DNA of 64,000 nucleotides from Phytohabitans sp052068095 (lineage in GTDB: Bacteria; Actinomycetota; Actinomycetes; Mycobacteriales; Micromonosporaceae). The position numbers and the translations under genes were made by a program. The number at the start of each line of letters is the position of its first letter. Within the stretch, counting starts at the first letter, position 1. This document shows positions 27,309 to 35,203 of the stretch, piece by piece. The stretch spans positions 434,001 to 498,000 of the forward strand of contig NZ_JBQHDG010000001.1 in NCBI RefSeq assembly GCF_052068095.1, given 5' to 3'. The notes beneath the pieces are model-generated. The model made no database searches. It saw nothing but the letters and a program-made list of their open reading frames with translations, and was not told where the DNA came from.

Positions 27309-27824
27309 GTGAGCATCCCGACGGCGTCAAAGGCGACCCACCGCGCCGACCTGGGCACGTTTCCGGAGTTCTACCGGGCCCACGTGCACCGGGTGTACAA
27401 GGCGCTGGCGGTGACACTGGGCAATGACGACGTGGCCCGGGAGGCCGTCGACGAGGCGATGACCCGTGCGTACGCGCGCTGGCGCCACGTCCGCGAGCTG
27501 GACAATCCCGCCGGCTGGGTCTTCCGTGTGGGCTTCAACTGGGCCACGTCGTGGTGGCGCAAGGTACGGCGGGAACAGGGCGTACTCACCGAGGAGCGGC
27601 ACCCGCGCGCGGCGGCGACCGACCCTGCCGCGTTCGCCGCCCGGGCGGCACTGGACCGATTGCCGCGCGCCCAGCGCGCGGTGATCGTCTGCCGGGTGCT
27701 CCTGGAGCTCTCCACCGCCGAGACGGCGCGCGCCCTGAGCATCTCCGAAGGCACCGTCAAGAGCCGCCTCTCCCGCGGGTTGACCGCCCTGCGGCAGGAG
27801 CTGGAGGGAAGGAGCGAGTCGTGA
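27309..27824 (+). CDS. SigE-family (ECF) RNA polymerase sigma factor
   Basis: From GTG 27309 this is a 171-residue sigma factor with region 2 ('FPEFYRAHVHRVYKALAVTL' to 'LDNPAGWVFRVGFNWATSWW') and region 4 ('LDRLPRAQRAVIVCRVLLEL', 'ISEGTVKSRLSRGLTALRQE'). The frame is open upstream but encodes a Pro/Arg-rich run without homology. The downstream gene starts in a GTGA overlap, so the two are coupled. It probably directs a small regulon under control of the membrane-anchored partner. Confidence 0.88.
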   Translation: MSIPTASKATHRADLGTFPEFYRAHVHRVYKALAVTLGNDDVAREAVDEAMTRAYARWRHVRELDNPAGWVFRVGFNWATSWWRKVRREQGVLTEERHPRAAATDPAAFAARAALDRLPRAQRAVIVCRVLLELSTAETARALSISEGTVKSRLSRGLTALRQELEGRSES

Positions 27825-28969
27825 GCGTCATACCTGAGGACCTTGTCGACGCGGTGCACGACGCCGCGGCCGGCACCACCGAGTACATCCCCGACCTCGG
27901 CGGCATCGAGCAGCGGTGGCGGCGCCGCAGGCGGCGGCGGGCGGTCGCCGGCGCCGCGGGCGTGGCCGTACTCGTCGCGGTGAGCCTGGCGGCCCTGCCC
28001 GTGCTCGGCAGCCGGGGCGCCGGGCCTGACCAGCGCCCCGCGGGCGAGGACAAGACCGCCCAGCGCCTGATGATTCAGGGCTACTGGTCACTGAGAATGG
28101 GCGAGAACGGCCCCGAGTTCGGCGTGTCCTTGCCGGCCGGCACCGCCTTCGAGGTCCAGCCGGATGGCGCGGTCGCCCGCTGGGGCCTGCCCGAAAAGCT
28201 CGTCGTGAGTGACGCCGTGGGCCTGCCGGACGGCCGTGTGGTGGTCGCCGCGCGGGAGAAGTCTCAGCCGGCGTTCTTCGGAAGCCCTCCCCCACGGGGC
28301 GAGGGACGGCCGTTGGACGGTGCCAGCCTCAAGCCCGACAGACTCCTGGTCCTGTCGCGGGAGGGGACGGTCGAAGTGGCCAGGTCCGTGGGTAACGGCG
28401 GCCTGACACGGCTGGTGGGTGCGACGGCCGAGACGGCCTACCTGCTGAGGCACACCGGGCTCGTGGCGCACACCCTGGCCACCGGCGAGGAACGCGTCCT
28501 CGTCCCCGCCGACCGCCTCGCCGAGCACTACTGGTCCGAGGTCAGGGACGCCGACGTGGCCGGCGACCGAGCGCTGATCACCGGCGAACGCCAGCGCCGC
28601 TGCTACCTCAAGGTGGTGGACCTGCGGACGGGATCAACCGCGGAGCACCCGGTGACGCCGGGTGCCTGCCACGAAGTGCGGATGGCGCGGATGTCACAGG
28701 ACGGCCGCCTAGCCGCCGTCAGCTACCAGCGGGCCGTCAAAGAGCCGCTGCGGCTGGCCGTCGTGGACCTGACGACCGGCGCCTCCCGGCTCGACGTACC
28801 GACCCCGGCGCCGGGCGAGGAGAGCCCGGATCTCGGGTTCGGCGAAGCGGTCGGCCTGGCGTGGCCGGACGGCACCCAGGTCCGGCTGGCCATGGCCCGC
28901 GCACCGCGCGCCGACCGCGTCTACCCGCTGGACGAGGTGCTGCACGTGCGCACCTTCGACGTCAACTAG
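27821..28969 (+). CDS. Membrane-anchored WD40-like protein coupled to the sigma factor
   Basis: The 382-residue protein has a short cytoplasmic N-terminus (1-40, with an Arg-rich stop-transfer run), one helix (about 41-62, 'AVAGAAGVAVLVAVSLAALP') and a large extracytoplasmic part rich in beta-strand repeats ('YWSLRMGENGPEFGVSLPAG', 'GLPDGRVVVAARE', 'DGRLAAVSYQRAV'), compatible with a WD40-like propeller. Genes of this layout often follow SigE-family sigma factors and may act as anti-sigma or sensor proteins. No zinc-finger anti-sigma motif is visible, so that role is inferred. Confidence 0.6.
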   Translation: MSVIPEDLVDAVHDAAAGTTEYIPDLGGIEQRWRRRRRRRAVAGAAGVAVLVAVSLAALPVLGSRGAGPDQRPAGEDKTAQRLMIQGYWSLRMGENGPEFGVSLPAGTAFEVQPDGAVARWGLPEKLVVSDAVGLPDGRVVVAAREKSQPAFFGSPPPRGEGRPLDGASLKPDRLLVLSREGTVEVARSVGNGGLTRLVGATAETAYLLRHTGLVAHTLATGEERVLVPADRLAEHYWSEVRDADVAGDRALITGERQRRCYLKVVDLRTGSTAEHPVTPGACHEVRMARMSQDGRLAAVSYQRAVKEPLRLAVVDLTTGASRLDVPTPAPGEESPDLGFGEAVGLAWPDGTQVRLAMARAPRADRVYPLDEVLHVRTFDVN

Positions 28970-28985
28970 CGCGGCACAACCTTCA

Positions 28986-29022
28986 CCGGGTGAGCCGGCG
29001 GCTTCGGCCGCCGCTCACCCGG
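28986..29022 (+). terminator. Terminator hairpin with TTCG loop
   Basis: CCGGGTGAGCCGGCGGC, TTCG and GCCGCCGCTCACCCGG form a stem of about 16 bp with one bulged C, closed by a stable UUCG tetraloop. It lies 17 bp after the stop of the membrane-anchored repeat protein. Confidence 0.8.
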
Positions 29023-29036
29023 GCTGGCGAAATTGT

Positions 29037-29150
29037 CCCGGGTCCGCGTCAGCTGCGGACCGCCGCTCCCGCCGGAGACCGCGCGGGTCGGCGGCGAGCT
29101 GGCGCTCGCCGAAATCCCCGACCCACGCTGCCAGCTCCGCGCCCCAAGCC
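29037..29150 (-). repeat. R1 repeat copy 1 (inverted)
   Basis: This is the reverse complement of the roughly 115-bp unit also found at 43621-43735, 49598-49712 and 57241-57358. The shared order, on the minus strand, is GGCTTGGGGCGCGGA, TGGCAGCG, GTCGGGGATTTCGGC, CGGTCTCC, GGCGGGAGCGGCGGTCCGC and ACGCGGACCCGGG. Confidence 0.85.
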
Positions 29151-29210
29151 GTTCGCCTTTTGGAGTATGCGGCTTCGGGGTTGGCCTGGCCGCGAAACAC
29201 CATGATCGGC

Positions 29211-29335
29211 GGCTCGCCGGCCGCTTTCCCAGTGTTTGGGGATGTGGTTCAGCATCCGGGATGCGTCATGATCGTTAGCCCGGAACCCGTGTGACACGCG
29301 GGCACGAACGCGGGTTTTGGGCTAACGATCACCGA
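29211..29335 (+). repeat. R4 palindromic repeat copy 1
   Basis: The arms TGATCGTTAGCCC (29269-29281) and GGGCTAACGATCA (29319-29331) are perfectly complementary, with an inner AACCCG/CGGGTT pair. The left flank CCGCTTTCCCAGTGTTTGGG resembles the flank of the second copy at 33575-33687. Confidence 0.8.
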
Positions 29336-29460
29336 AGGGCGAGAGCCACCGCGCTTGCGAAGCCTTGCTTGGCCCGGCCTCGAGCGACCAAAACCGCGAA
29401 AGTCGAGCTGCCCGAATGGGGCATTAGATACCAAGATCTGGTGGCCCGTGGGCTTGCACC

Positions 29461-29552
29461 GCGGACCCGGCAGCGGAGCGTCGGGGTTTCGGCGAGCGCC
29501 AGCGACGCCGAAACCCCGACCGGAGCGGTGCCCGCGGGAGCAAACGGTCTAC
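29461..29552 (-). repeat. R3 repeat copy 2 (inverted)
   Basis: This is the reverse complement of 8091-8179. It contains a perfect 14-bp hairpin (29480-29493 with 29507-29520, arms GTCGGGGTTTCGGC and GCCGAAACCCCGAC) and GCCCGCGGGAGCAAACGGTC. Confidence 0.8.
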
Positions 29553-29595
29553 AGGTGACGCGGACATGGGCAACGAAAAGGGAAACACCCCGCCT

Positions 29596-30285
29596 CTAGG
29601 TGCCGGATCGCTCGTCGACGATCTTGGCGCCGGCCGGGAGGGTGAACGCGTCGGGGTCGGTCTGGTCGCGGTAGCGGGTCATGGCGATGTCGACCTCGCT
29701 GCCGTCGACCACGCCGGAGAAGCTGCCGAGCACCCCGTCGATCGTGATGCACGCGTCGAACGCGGAGGCGGCGGCGTCGCGGATGCCGCGCACGGCTACG
29801 CACGTGGCGGGCCTCCCGGCGATCGTGGTGCCGCTCTGCTCGATCGTGGCGCCGCGCTCCAGCGACGCGGTCGTGAGCAGGCTGATCACCACGGTCGGTG
29901 CGATCAGCCCGTGCGCGCCGGCGTCGCGGAAGGCGGCGACGGCCGGCTCGTTGTTGGGCGTGGGCGCCTCGGTTAGCGTGCAGGTCGTCGTGGCGCCCGC
30001 GCGCCGGCAGTCGGCCGTGGCCTCGTCGGTGACGGTCAGCTTGCCCTCGGGGTACATGTACGCCGAGCGCAGCGGGGACTGGGCCTGGGCGATCGTGGCG
30101 GTGCGGCCTTCGGGCAGCTGGTACTCCGCCGAATAGGTCAGCTGGCCCGACGCGTCGAGCCGGCTGGCCAGCTCGTTGACGAGGTCGGCGCGGTCGATCG
30201 CCCCGCCCGTCTCGCCGCAGCCCGGCACCGCCGCACCCAGCGTCACCGCCACCAGCACGAGACGGACGAGACGGGCGCGAGGCAT
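29596..30285 (-). CDS. LppX/LprG-like putative lipoprotein
   Basis: The 229-residue protein starts at ATG 30285 ('MPRARLVRLVLVAVTLGAAV') with a lipobox ending at Cys in 'AAVPGCGE'. The frame extends about 100 bp upstream, but the signal peptide fixes the start. The mature region ('LVNELASRLDASGQLTYSAEY', 'SGTTIAGRPATCVAVRG', 'DPDAFTLPAGAKIVDERSG') has the alternating strand pattern of LppX/LprG-type lipoproteins. Its role is unknown. It is divergent from eno. Confidence 0.7.
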   Translation of the reverse strand: MPRARLVRLVLVAVTLGAAVPGCGETGGAIDRADLVNELASRLDASGQLTYSAEYQLPEGRTATIAQAQSPLRSAYMYPEGKLTVTDEATADCRRAGATTTCTLTEAPTPNNEPAVAAFRDAGAHGLIAPTVVISLLTTASLERGATIEQSGTTIAGRPATCVAVRGIRDAAASAFDACITIDGVLGSFSGVVDGSEVDIAMTRYRDQTDPDAFTLPAGAKIVDERSGT

Positions 30286-30406
30286 GGGGGCCAGGGTACT
30301 GAGTTTCGACCTGCCGGCGAGCCCAATTCCCGCCCTCATTAGGCTCATCGGCGAAGCCTCGGCCGCAGAGCGGCGGCCCCTGAACATCTAGGCGAGGAGC
30401 GTCACA

Positions 30407-31690
30407 GTGGCCACCATCGAGGGAATCGTCGCGCGGGAGATTCTCGACTCGCGCGGCAACCCCACCGTCGAAGTCGAGATCGGGCTCGACGACGGCACGA
30501 TCGCGCGCGCGGCGGTACCGTCCGGCGCCTCCACCGGCGCCTTCGAGGCGGTCGAGCTGCGCGACGGCGACAGCGGCCGGTACAACGGCAAGGGCGTCGA
30601 GAAGGCCGTCGCCAACATCGAAGACCGGATCGTGCCCGAGCTGATCGGGTACGAGGCGAGCGAGCAGCGCGCCATCGACCAGAAGATGCTCGACCTGGAC
30701 GGCACGCCCAACAAGGGGGATCTCGGGGCAAACGCCATCCTCGGCGTCTCCCTCGCGGTGGCGAAGGCGGCGGCCGCCAGCGCCGAGCTGAGCCTCTTCC
30801 GTTACGTCGGCGGCCCCAACGCGCACGTGCTGCCGGTGCCGATGATGAACATCCTCAACGGTGGCGCGCATGCCGACTCCAATGTCGACGTGCAGGAGTT
30901 CATGGTCGCGCCGATCGGCGCGCCGACGTTCCGCGAGGCGCTGCGCACCGGCGCGGAGGTCTACCACGCGCTCAAGTCGGTGCTGAAGAAGAAGGGCCTG
31001 TCGACCGGGCTGGGCGACGAGGGCGGCTTCGCGCCCAACCTGCCCACCAACGCGGCCGCGCTCGACCTGATCGCCGAGGCTGTGCAGGCCGCCGGGCTGC
31101 GGCTGGGCAACGACATCGTGCTCGCGCTCGACGTGGCGGCGACCGAGTTCTACAAGGACGGCGCGTACGTCTTCGAGGGCTCGCCCAAACCCACCGACGA
31201 GATGATCAATTACTACACCAAGCTGGTCGACTCGTACCCGATCGTGTCCATCGAGGACCCGCTGGCCGAGGACGACTGGGCCGGCTGGTCGGCGTTCACC
31301 GCGGCGCTGGGGGAAAAGATCCAGATCGTCGGCGACGACCTCTTCGTCACCAACCCGGAGCGCATCGCGCGCGGCATCGCCGAGAAGGCGGCCAACTCCG
31401 TGCTCGTCAAGGTCAACCAGATCGGCTCGCTGACCGAGACACTCGACGCGGTCGACCTCGCCCACCGTGCCGGCTTCACGTGCATGATGAGCCACCGTTC
31501 CGGCGAGACGGAGGACACCACGATCGCCGACCTCGCGGTGGCCACCGGCACCGGCCAGATCAAGACCGGCGCGCCGGCGCGCTCCGACCGGGTCGCGAAG
31601 TACAACCAGCTGCTTCGCATCGAAGAGGAGCTCGACGACGCGGCGCGGTACGCGGGGGCCGCGGCCTTCCCGCGGTACCATCTGTCCTAG
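30407..31690 (+). CDS. eno: Enolase
   Basis: The 427-residue glycolytic enzyme converts 2-phosphoglycerate to phosphoenolpyruvate. Diagnostic stretches are 'REILDSRGNPTVEVE', 'PSGASTGAFEAVELRDGD', 'MMNILNGGAHADSNVDVQEF', 'GDDLFVTNPERI', 'LVKVNQIGSLTET' (catalytic Lys) and 'MMSHRSGETEDTTIADL'. GTG start with GGCGAGGAG upstream. It heads the conserved actinobacterial block eno-ftsB-DUF501-ppx. Confidence 0.98.
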   Translation: MATIEGIVAREILDSRGNPTVEVEIGLDDGTIARAAVPSGASTGAFEAVELRDGDSGRYNGKGVEKAVANIEDRIVPELIGYEASEQRAIDQKMLDLDGTPNKGDLGANAILGVSLAVAKAAAASAELSLFRYVGGPNAHVLPVPMMNILNGGAHADSNVDVQEFMVAPIGAPTFREALRTGAEVYHALKSVLKKKGLSTGLGDEGGFAPNLPTNAAALDLIAEAVQAAGLRLGNDIVLALDVAATEFYKDGAYVFEGSPKPTDEMINYYTKLVDSYPIVSIEDPLAEDDWAGWSAFTAALGEKIQIVGDDLFVTNPERIARGIAEKAANSVLVKVNQIGSLTETLDAVDLAHRAGFTCMMSHRSGETEDTTIADLAVATGTGQIKTGAPARSDRVAKYNQLLRIEEELDDAARYAGAAAFPRYHLS

Positions 31691-31736
31691 TTGATCTAGG
31701 GCTGCGACAAGCGCCCCGGATCACGGGGAGGACGTG

Positions 31737-32318
31737 ATGACGCAGAGGCTCACGCCGGGCGGGCAGGGCCCCGCCCGGCGCCCGGGACAGCGGAGCCGGG
31801 CCGCGCCACCGCGGACCGGCCGCCCGGTGTCCCGGGGCGCCGAAGCCAAGGAGAGCGCCGAGACCGGCCGCTCGGCCAACCGCCCGGCCGCCCGGCGCGC
31901 GCCGGTGCGCCGCACCAACGCGCCGCAGCCGCGCCGCTTCACCGGCCGCGCGACAGTGCTGCTCGTCGTGCTCATCGCCCTCGCGCTCGGCTACACCTAT
32001 CCGGTGCGGGTCTACCTGACCCAGCAGTCCGACATCGCGAGCATGGAGCAGGCGCAGGCCGACCAGCGCCGGCGGATCGGCGAGCTGAGCGAGCAGGCGG
32101 CGCTCTGGAAAGACGAGCGGTACATCGAGATCCAGGCGCGAAAGCGGTTCTACATGGTCTACCCGGGCGAGGTGCCCCTGGTGGTGCTCACCGACCCCGA
32201 GGGGGCGGCCCGCGACGCCGGCACCCCGCCGGACGCCGGCAAGAGCCAGCCCGCCGACCCCTGGTACGACACGCTGTGGTCCTCGATCCAGGCCGCGGAC
32301 GCGGAGAGCGACCGATGA
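31737..32318 (+). CDS. FtsB/DivIC-family septum formation initiator
   Basis: The 193-residue protein has a disordered basic N-terminus (1-70, rich in Arg, Pro and Ala), one membrane helix (about 74-93, 'TVLLVVLIALALGYTYPV') and a coiled coil (about 95-125, 'DIASMEQAQADQRRRIGELS'), ending in 'RKRFYMVYPGEVPLVVL'. This is the FtsB/DivIC layout; these proteins join FtsL and FtsQ at the division septum. Of two adjacent in-frame starts (GTG 31734, ATG 31737) the ATG has better spacing from GGAGG. It overlaps the next gene by ATGA. Confidence 0.85.
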   Translation: MTQRLTPGGQGPARRPGQRSRAAPPRTGRPVSRGAEAKESAETGRSANRPAARRAPVRRTNAPQPRRFTGRATVLLVVLIALALGYTYPVRVYLTQQSDIASMEQAQADQRRRIGELSEQAALWKDERYIEIQARKRFYMVYPGEVPLVVLTDPEGAARDAGTPPDAGKSQPADPWYDTLWSSIQAADAESDR

Positions 32319-32809
32319 GCGAGCCCGCTACCGCCGCCGACCTCGACGCGGTGGCCGCCCAGCTCGGCCGCACCCCCCGCGGCACGCGCGCGGTGGCGCA
32401 CCGCTGCCCGTGCGGCCTGCCCGCCGTGGTCGAGACCCGGCCGCGCCTCGCCGACGGCACACCGTTTCCGACGCTGTACTACCTCACCTGCCCGCGCGCG
32501 ACCGCGGCGTGCAGCCGGCTGGAGTCCGCCGGCGTCATGAAGGACATGGAGGCGCGGCTCGCCACCGATCCCGACCTGGCCAAGCAGTACCGCGCCGCGC
32601 ACGACGACTACCTGACCCGCCGCGAGGCGATCGAGCACGTGCCGGAGATCGAGGGCACCTCGGCCGGCGGCATGCCCGGCCGGGTCAAGTGCCTGCACGT
32701 CCACATGGGACACGCGCTGGCGGTCGGGCCGGGCGTCAACCCCTTCGGCGACGAGGTGGTCGAGCAGGTCGGCGCCTGGTGGGCGGACGGACCATGCGTG
32801 ACATCGTGA
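32315..32809 (+). CDS. DUF501 domain-containing protein
   Basis: The 164-residue protein has the family landmarks 'VAHRCPCGLPAVVETRPRL', 'PFPTLYYLTCPRATAACSRL' and 'RVKCLHVHMGHALAVGPGVN'. The conserved Cys and His residues suggest metal binding, but the function is unknown. It sits between ftsB and, further on, ppx, the usual actinobacterial context. Confidence 0.9.
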   Translation: MSEPATAADLDAVAAQLGRTPRGTRAVAHRCPCGLPAVVETRPRLADGTPFPTLYYLTCPRATAACSRLESAGVMKDMEARLATDPDLAKQYRAAHDDYLTRREAIEHVPEIEGTSAGGMPGRVKCLHVHMGHALAVGPGVNPFGDEVVEQVGAWWADGPCVTS

Positions 32810-33300
32810 TCCGCCGGGCCCGCACCGCCGACGTGCGGGCCATCCGCGACCTGATCGACACCTACAGCGAGGAACGCCGCCTGCTCAGCAAGGCCACCGT
32901 GACCCTCTACGAAGACGTGCAGGAGTTCTGGGTCGCCACCCGCGGCCCCGACGGTGCTGTGGTGGGCTGCGGGGCGCTCCACGTGATGTGGGAAGACCTG
33001 GCCGAGATCCGCACGGTAGCGGTGCACCCCTCCTGCCGCGGCCTGAAGATCGGCCACGGCATCGTCTCGGAGCTGCTCGGCGTGGCGCGCGAGCTCGGCA
33101 TCGCGCGCGTGTTCGTGCTGACCTTCGAGACCGGCTTCTTCGGCTCGTTCGGCTTCGTCGAGATCGACGGCGCACCCGTGCCGGCGCCGGTCTACGAGCA
33201 ACTGCTCCGCTCGTACGACGAGGGCGTCGCCGAATTCCTCGGCCTCGAGCGCGTCAAACCCAACACCCTCGGCAACAGCCGCATGCTCCTCCACCTCTAG
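32794..33300 (+). CDS. Amino-acid N-acetyltransferase (GNAT)
   Basis: The 168-residue protein starts at ATG 32794, overlapping DUF501 by 16 bp. It shows the GNAT acetyl-CoA site 'LAEIRTVAVHPSCRGLKIGH' and 'FETGFFGSFGFVEID'. The pattern resembles the short N-acetylglutamate synthases (ArgA-like) of actinobacteria, which start arginine synthesis by acetylating glutamate. No arg genes are near, so substrate specificity is inferred. Its TAG stop is also the first triplet of an inverted repeat (R5). Confidence 0.8.
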   Translation: MRDIVIRRARTADVRAIRDLIDTYSEERRLLSKATVTLYEDVQEFWVATRGPDGAVVGCGALHVMWEDLAEIRTVAVHPSCRGLKIGHGIVSELLGVARELGIARVFVLTFETGFFGSFGFVEIDGAPVPAPVYEQLLRSYDEGVAEFLGLERVKPNTLGNSRMLLHL

Positions 33301-33443
33301 AGACCTTTCGGGGTCGGGGTCGCCGCCCGTCGTGGCGTTGCTTCGAGGCAAATTTGCCCATGTTCTTCGCCATCCTGACGCAGCGTCACGAGCTCATGGG
33401 CCGGGATAGGGGGTCGAAGGCCCCCGACTCCGAAAGGTCTCTA
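33298..33443. repeat. R5 element with 22-bp terminal inverted repeats
   Basis: TAGAGACCTTTCGGGGTCGG opens the left arm (33298-33319) and the right arm (33422-33443) is its reverse complement with one mismatch over 22 bp. The 102-bp interior has no gene. The left arm includes the GNAT stop codon. Confidence 0.75.
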
Positions 33444-33679
33444 GTCCGGCGGGGCCTCGGGCTCCGGACGGGGCCGGCTGGCCTTGTTTCGCGTTACTGG
33501 GTGGGTGGCACGGCTCGGGCTTCGCACGTTGGCTGCGGCTAGGGGATTGACCGGGCCGCGGACTACCGTGGCCGGCAGGTCGCCGGTCCGCCTTCCCACT
33601 GGTTGGGGATGCGGCGTCATGATCGTTCGCCCGGAAACGACACGACACGCCGGGAAGAGTGCGGGTATTGGGCGAACGA
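33301..33679. other. Convergent intergenic gap (379 bp) with R5 and R4
   Basis: No gene is visible. The gap between the GNAT and NUDIX genes holds most of the R5 element, then about 130 bp without recognisable structure, then R4 copy 2, whose right arm contains the NUDIX stop codon. Confidence 0.7.
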
Positions 33680-33687
33680 TCATCGGG
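33575..33687 (+). repeat. R4 palindromic repeat copy 2
   Basis: The arms ATGATCGTTCGCCC (33619-33632) and GGGCGAACGATCAT (33670-33683) form a perfect 14-bp inverted repeat. The left flank CGCCTTCCCACTGGTTGGGG parallels copy 1 at 29211-29335. Interior bases differ between copies while the pairing is kept (TTAGCCC/GGGCTAA versus TTCGCCC/GGGCGAA). Confidence 0.8.
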
Positions 33688-34234
33688 GAAAGCGGCAAAG
33701 GCTGGAGAGCTTGCGGACGAAGCGCCGGAAGTGCGGGTCGAAGATCTCGCCGGCGTCCGCGATCTCGCCCGGCGTCCACCAGCGGGCGGCGTGAAACTCC
33801 TCGCTCGCCGGCACCGTCCAGGCGCGGTCGCCCGGTGCCACGTACCAGATGCTCACGTCGGTGTGCCCGGCGTCGATGCTCCTCGTCAGAGTCGCGGTGA
33901 GGAAGACCGGCCGCACGTCGACCGTGACGCCGAGCTCTTCGTGAGCCTCTCGGCGGGCGGTGTCCGCGGGGTGCTCGCCCGGGTCGACGTGGCCGCCGGG
34001 CGGCAGCCACAGGCCGGCCTTGACGTGGTCGACCAGCAGGATGTCGCCTTCCGCGGTGATCGGCACGACGTACGACACGAGGTGGCGTGGCGGCGTGGCC
34101 GGCTTGACCCGGCGGAAGACGTCGTCGGTGCTCTCCAGCCAGCGCAGCGTCTCCTGCCGGTGGGTCGCTTCCAGGTCGTCCAGGGGTGTGATGGCGGCGA
34201 CGATGTCGTGGACCGCGGTGACCGGCGGGAGCAT
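33680..34234 (-). CDS. NUDIX hydrolase
   Basis: The 184-residue protein has a clear Nudix box, 'GGHVDPGEHPADTARREAHE' followed by 'ELGV' (about residues 79-102), with the catalytic Glu residues and the preceding 'DHVKAGLWLPP'. It hydrolyses a nucleoside diphosphate linked to some moiety; the substrate is not evident. It is divergent from ppx with 18 bp between start codons, so the promoters overlap the coding ends. Its stop lies in an R4 arm. Confidence 0.88.
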   Translation of the reverse strand: MLPPVTAVHDIVAAITPLDDLEATHRQETLRWLESTDDVFRRVKPATPPRHLVSYVVPITAEGDILLVDHVKAGLWLPPGGHVDPGEHPADTARREAHEELGVTVDVRPVFLTATLTRSIDAGHTDVSIWYVAPGDRAWTVPASEEFHAARWWTPGEIADAGEIFDPHFRRFVRKLSSLCRFPR

Positions 34235-34252
34235 CCGGCTAGGGTTTCACGC

Positions 34253-35158
34253 ATGACGAGGGTGGCGGCGATCGACTGTGGGACCAACTCGATCCGGCTG
34301 CTGGTGGCCGACATCGACGGGTCGCTGACCGACGTCGTGCGGCGCATGGAGATCGTCCGCCTCGGTCAGGGGGTCGACCGCACCGGCCGGCTGGCCCCCG
34401 AGGCGATCGAGCGCACCCGCGTGGCCCTCGCCTCCTACGCGGCCCAGATCCGCGAGCTCGGTGCCACCCGTGTGCGGATGTGCGCCACCTCGGCGACGCG
34501 CGACGCGGCCAACGCGGGCGACTTCCGCGGCATGGTGGTCGAGACGCTGGGCGTCGAGCCGGAGGTGGTGACCGGCGAGGAGGAGGCGCGGCTGTCGTTC
34601 ACCGGCGCGGTGCGTGGCCTGAGCGCCGAGCCGCCATACCTGGTGGTCGACATCGGCGGCGGCTCCACCGAGTTCGTGGTGGGGGAGTCCACCGTGGAGG
34701 GTGCGATCTCCGTCGACATCGGGTGCGTCCGGATGACCGAGCGGCACCTGCACGGCGACCCGCCCACGGCCGCCGAGATCGCCGCGGCCACCGATGACGT
34801 CACCGCCACGGTCGACCGGGCGTTGGCCGCCGTGCCGGGGCGGGAGGCCCGCACGCTGGTGGGGCTGGCTGGCTCGGTGACGACGGTGGCGGCGATCGCG
34901 CTCGGCCTGCCCGAGTACGACCCGGGCCGCACCCACCACGCGGTCGTGTCCTATGACGAGGTGGCCAAGGTCACCGGCGAGCTGCTCGCGATGACGACCG
35001 CCCAGCGGCTGGCGATCCCGGTCATGCACCCGGGCCGCGCGGACGTGATCGGCGCGGGCGCGCTCGTGCTGCGGGTCGTCATGGAGCGCGCCGCCATGCC
35101 GGCGGTGGTCGCCAGCGAACACGACATCCTCGACGGCATCGCCTGGAGCCTGGCGTAG
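34253..35158 (+). CDS. Ppx/GppA family phosphatase
   Basis: The 301-residue protein has the ASKHA-fold phosphate loops 'AAIDCGTNSIRLLVADIDGS' and 'YLVVDIGGGSTEFVVG', and the Glu/Asp residues of 'GEEEARLSFTGAVRG'. It is of the short actinobacterial Ppx type, which hydrolyses polyphosphate or pppGpp exo-wise. The frame is open upstream, but ATG 34253 starts the domain. It closes the eno-ftsB-DUF501-ppx block, here with two intervening genes. Confidence 0.9.
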   Translation: MTRVAAIDCGTNSIRLLVADIDGSLTDVVRRMEIVRLGQGVDRTGRLAPEAIERTRVALASYAAQIRELGATRVRMCATSATRDAANAGDFRGMVVETLGVEPEVVTGEEEARLSFTGAVRGLSAEPPYLVVDIGGGSTEFVVGESTVEGAISVDIGCVRMTERHLHGDPPTAAEIAAATDDVTATVDRALAAVPGREARTLVGLAGSVTTVAAIALGLPEYDPGRTHHAVVSYDEVAKVTGELLAMTTAQRLAIPVMHPGRADVIGAGALVLRVVMERAAMPAVVASEHDILDGIAWSLA

Positions 35159-35189
35159 AGACTGGCGCCTGGCATAGAGACTGGCGCCT
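35152..35189. repeat. 19-bp tandem repeat, two copies
   Basis: GGCGTAGAGACTGGCGCCT (35152-35170) is repeated as GGCATAGAGACTGGCGCCT (35171-35189), beginning in the last codons of ppx. It looks like a recent slippage duplication in the short gap to the convergent gene. Confidence 0.6.
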
Positions 35190-35203
35190 GGCGCAGGAGC
35201 GGG

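Larger units (their letters stand above)
28970..29595. other. Convergent intergenic gap (626 bp) with R1, R4 and R3 repeats
   Basis: No credible gene lies here. In order the gap contains a TTCG-loop terminator, an inverted R1 copy (29037-29150), an R4 palindromic unit (29211-29335) and an inverted R3 copy (29461-29552). Short open frames are present but have no recognisable product. Confidence 0.75.

Noticed and set aside
29037..29552. Clustered repeats as a possible CRISPR array.
   Set aside because: The units are about 90-125 bp, unlike one another, not regularly spaced, and no cas genes are present.
35156..35193. The tandem repeat after ppx as another R-family element.
   Set aside because: It is a simple 19-bp direct duplication without inverted symmetry or similarity to R1 to R5.
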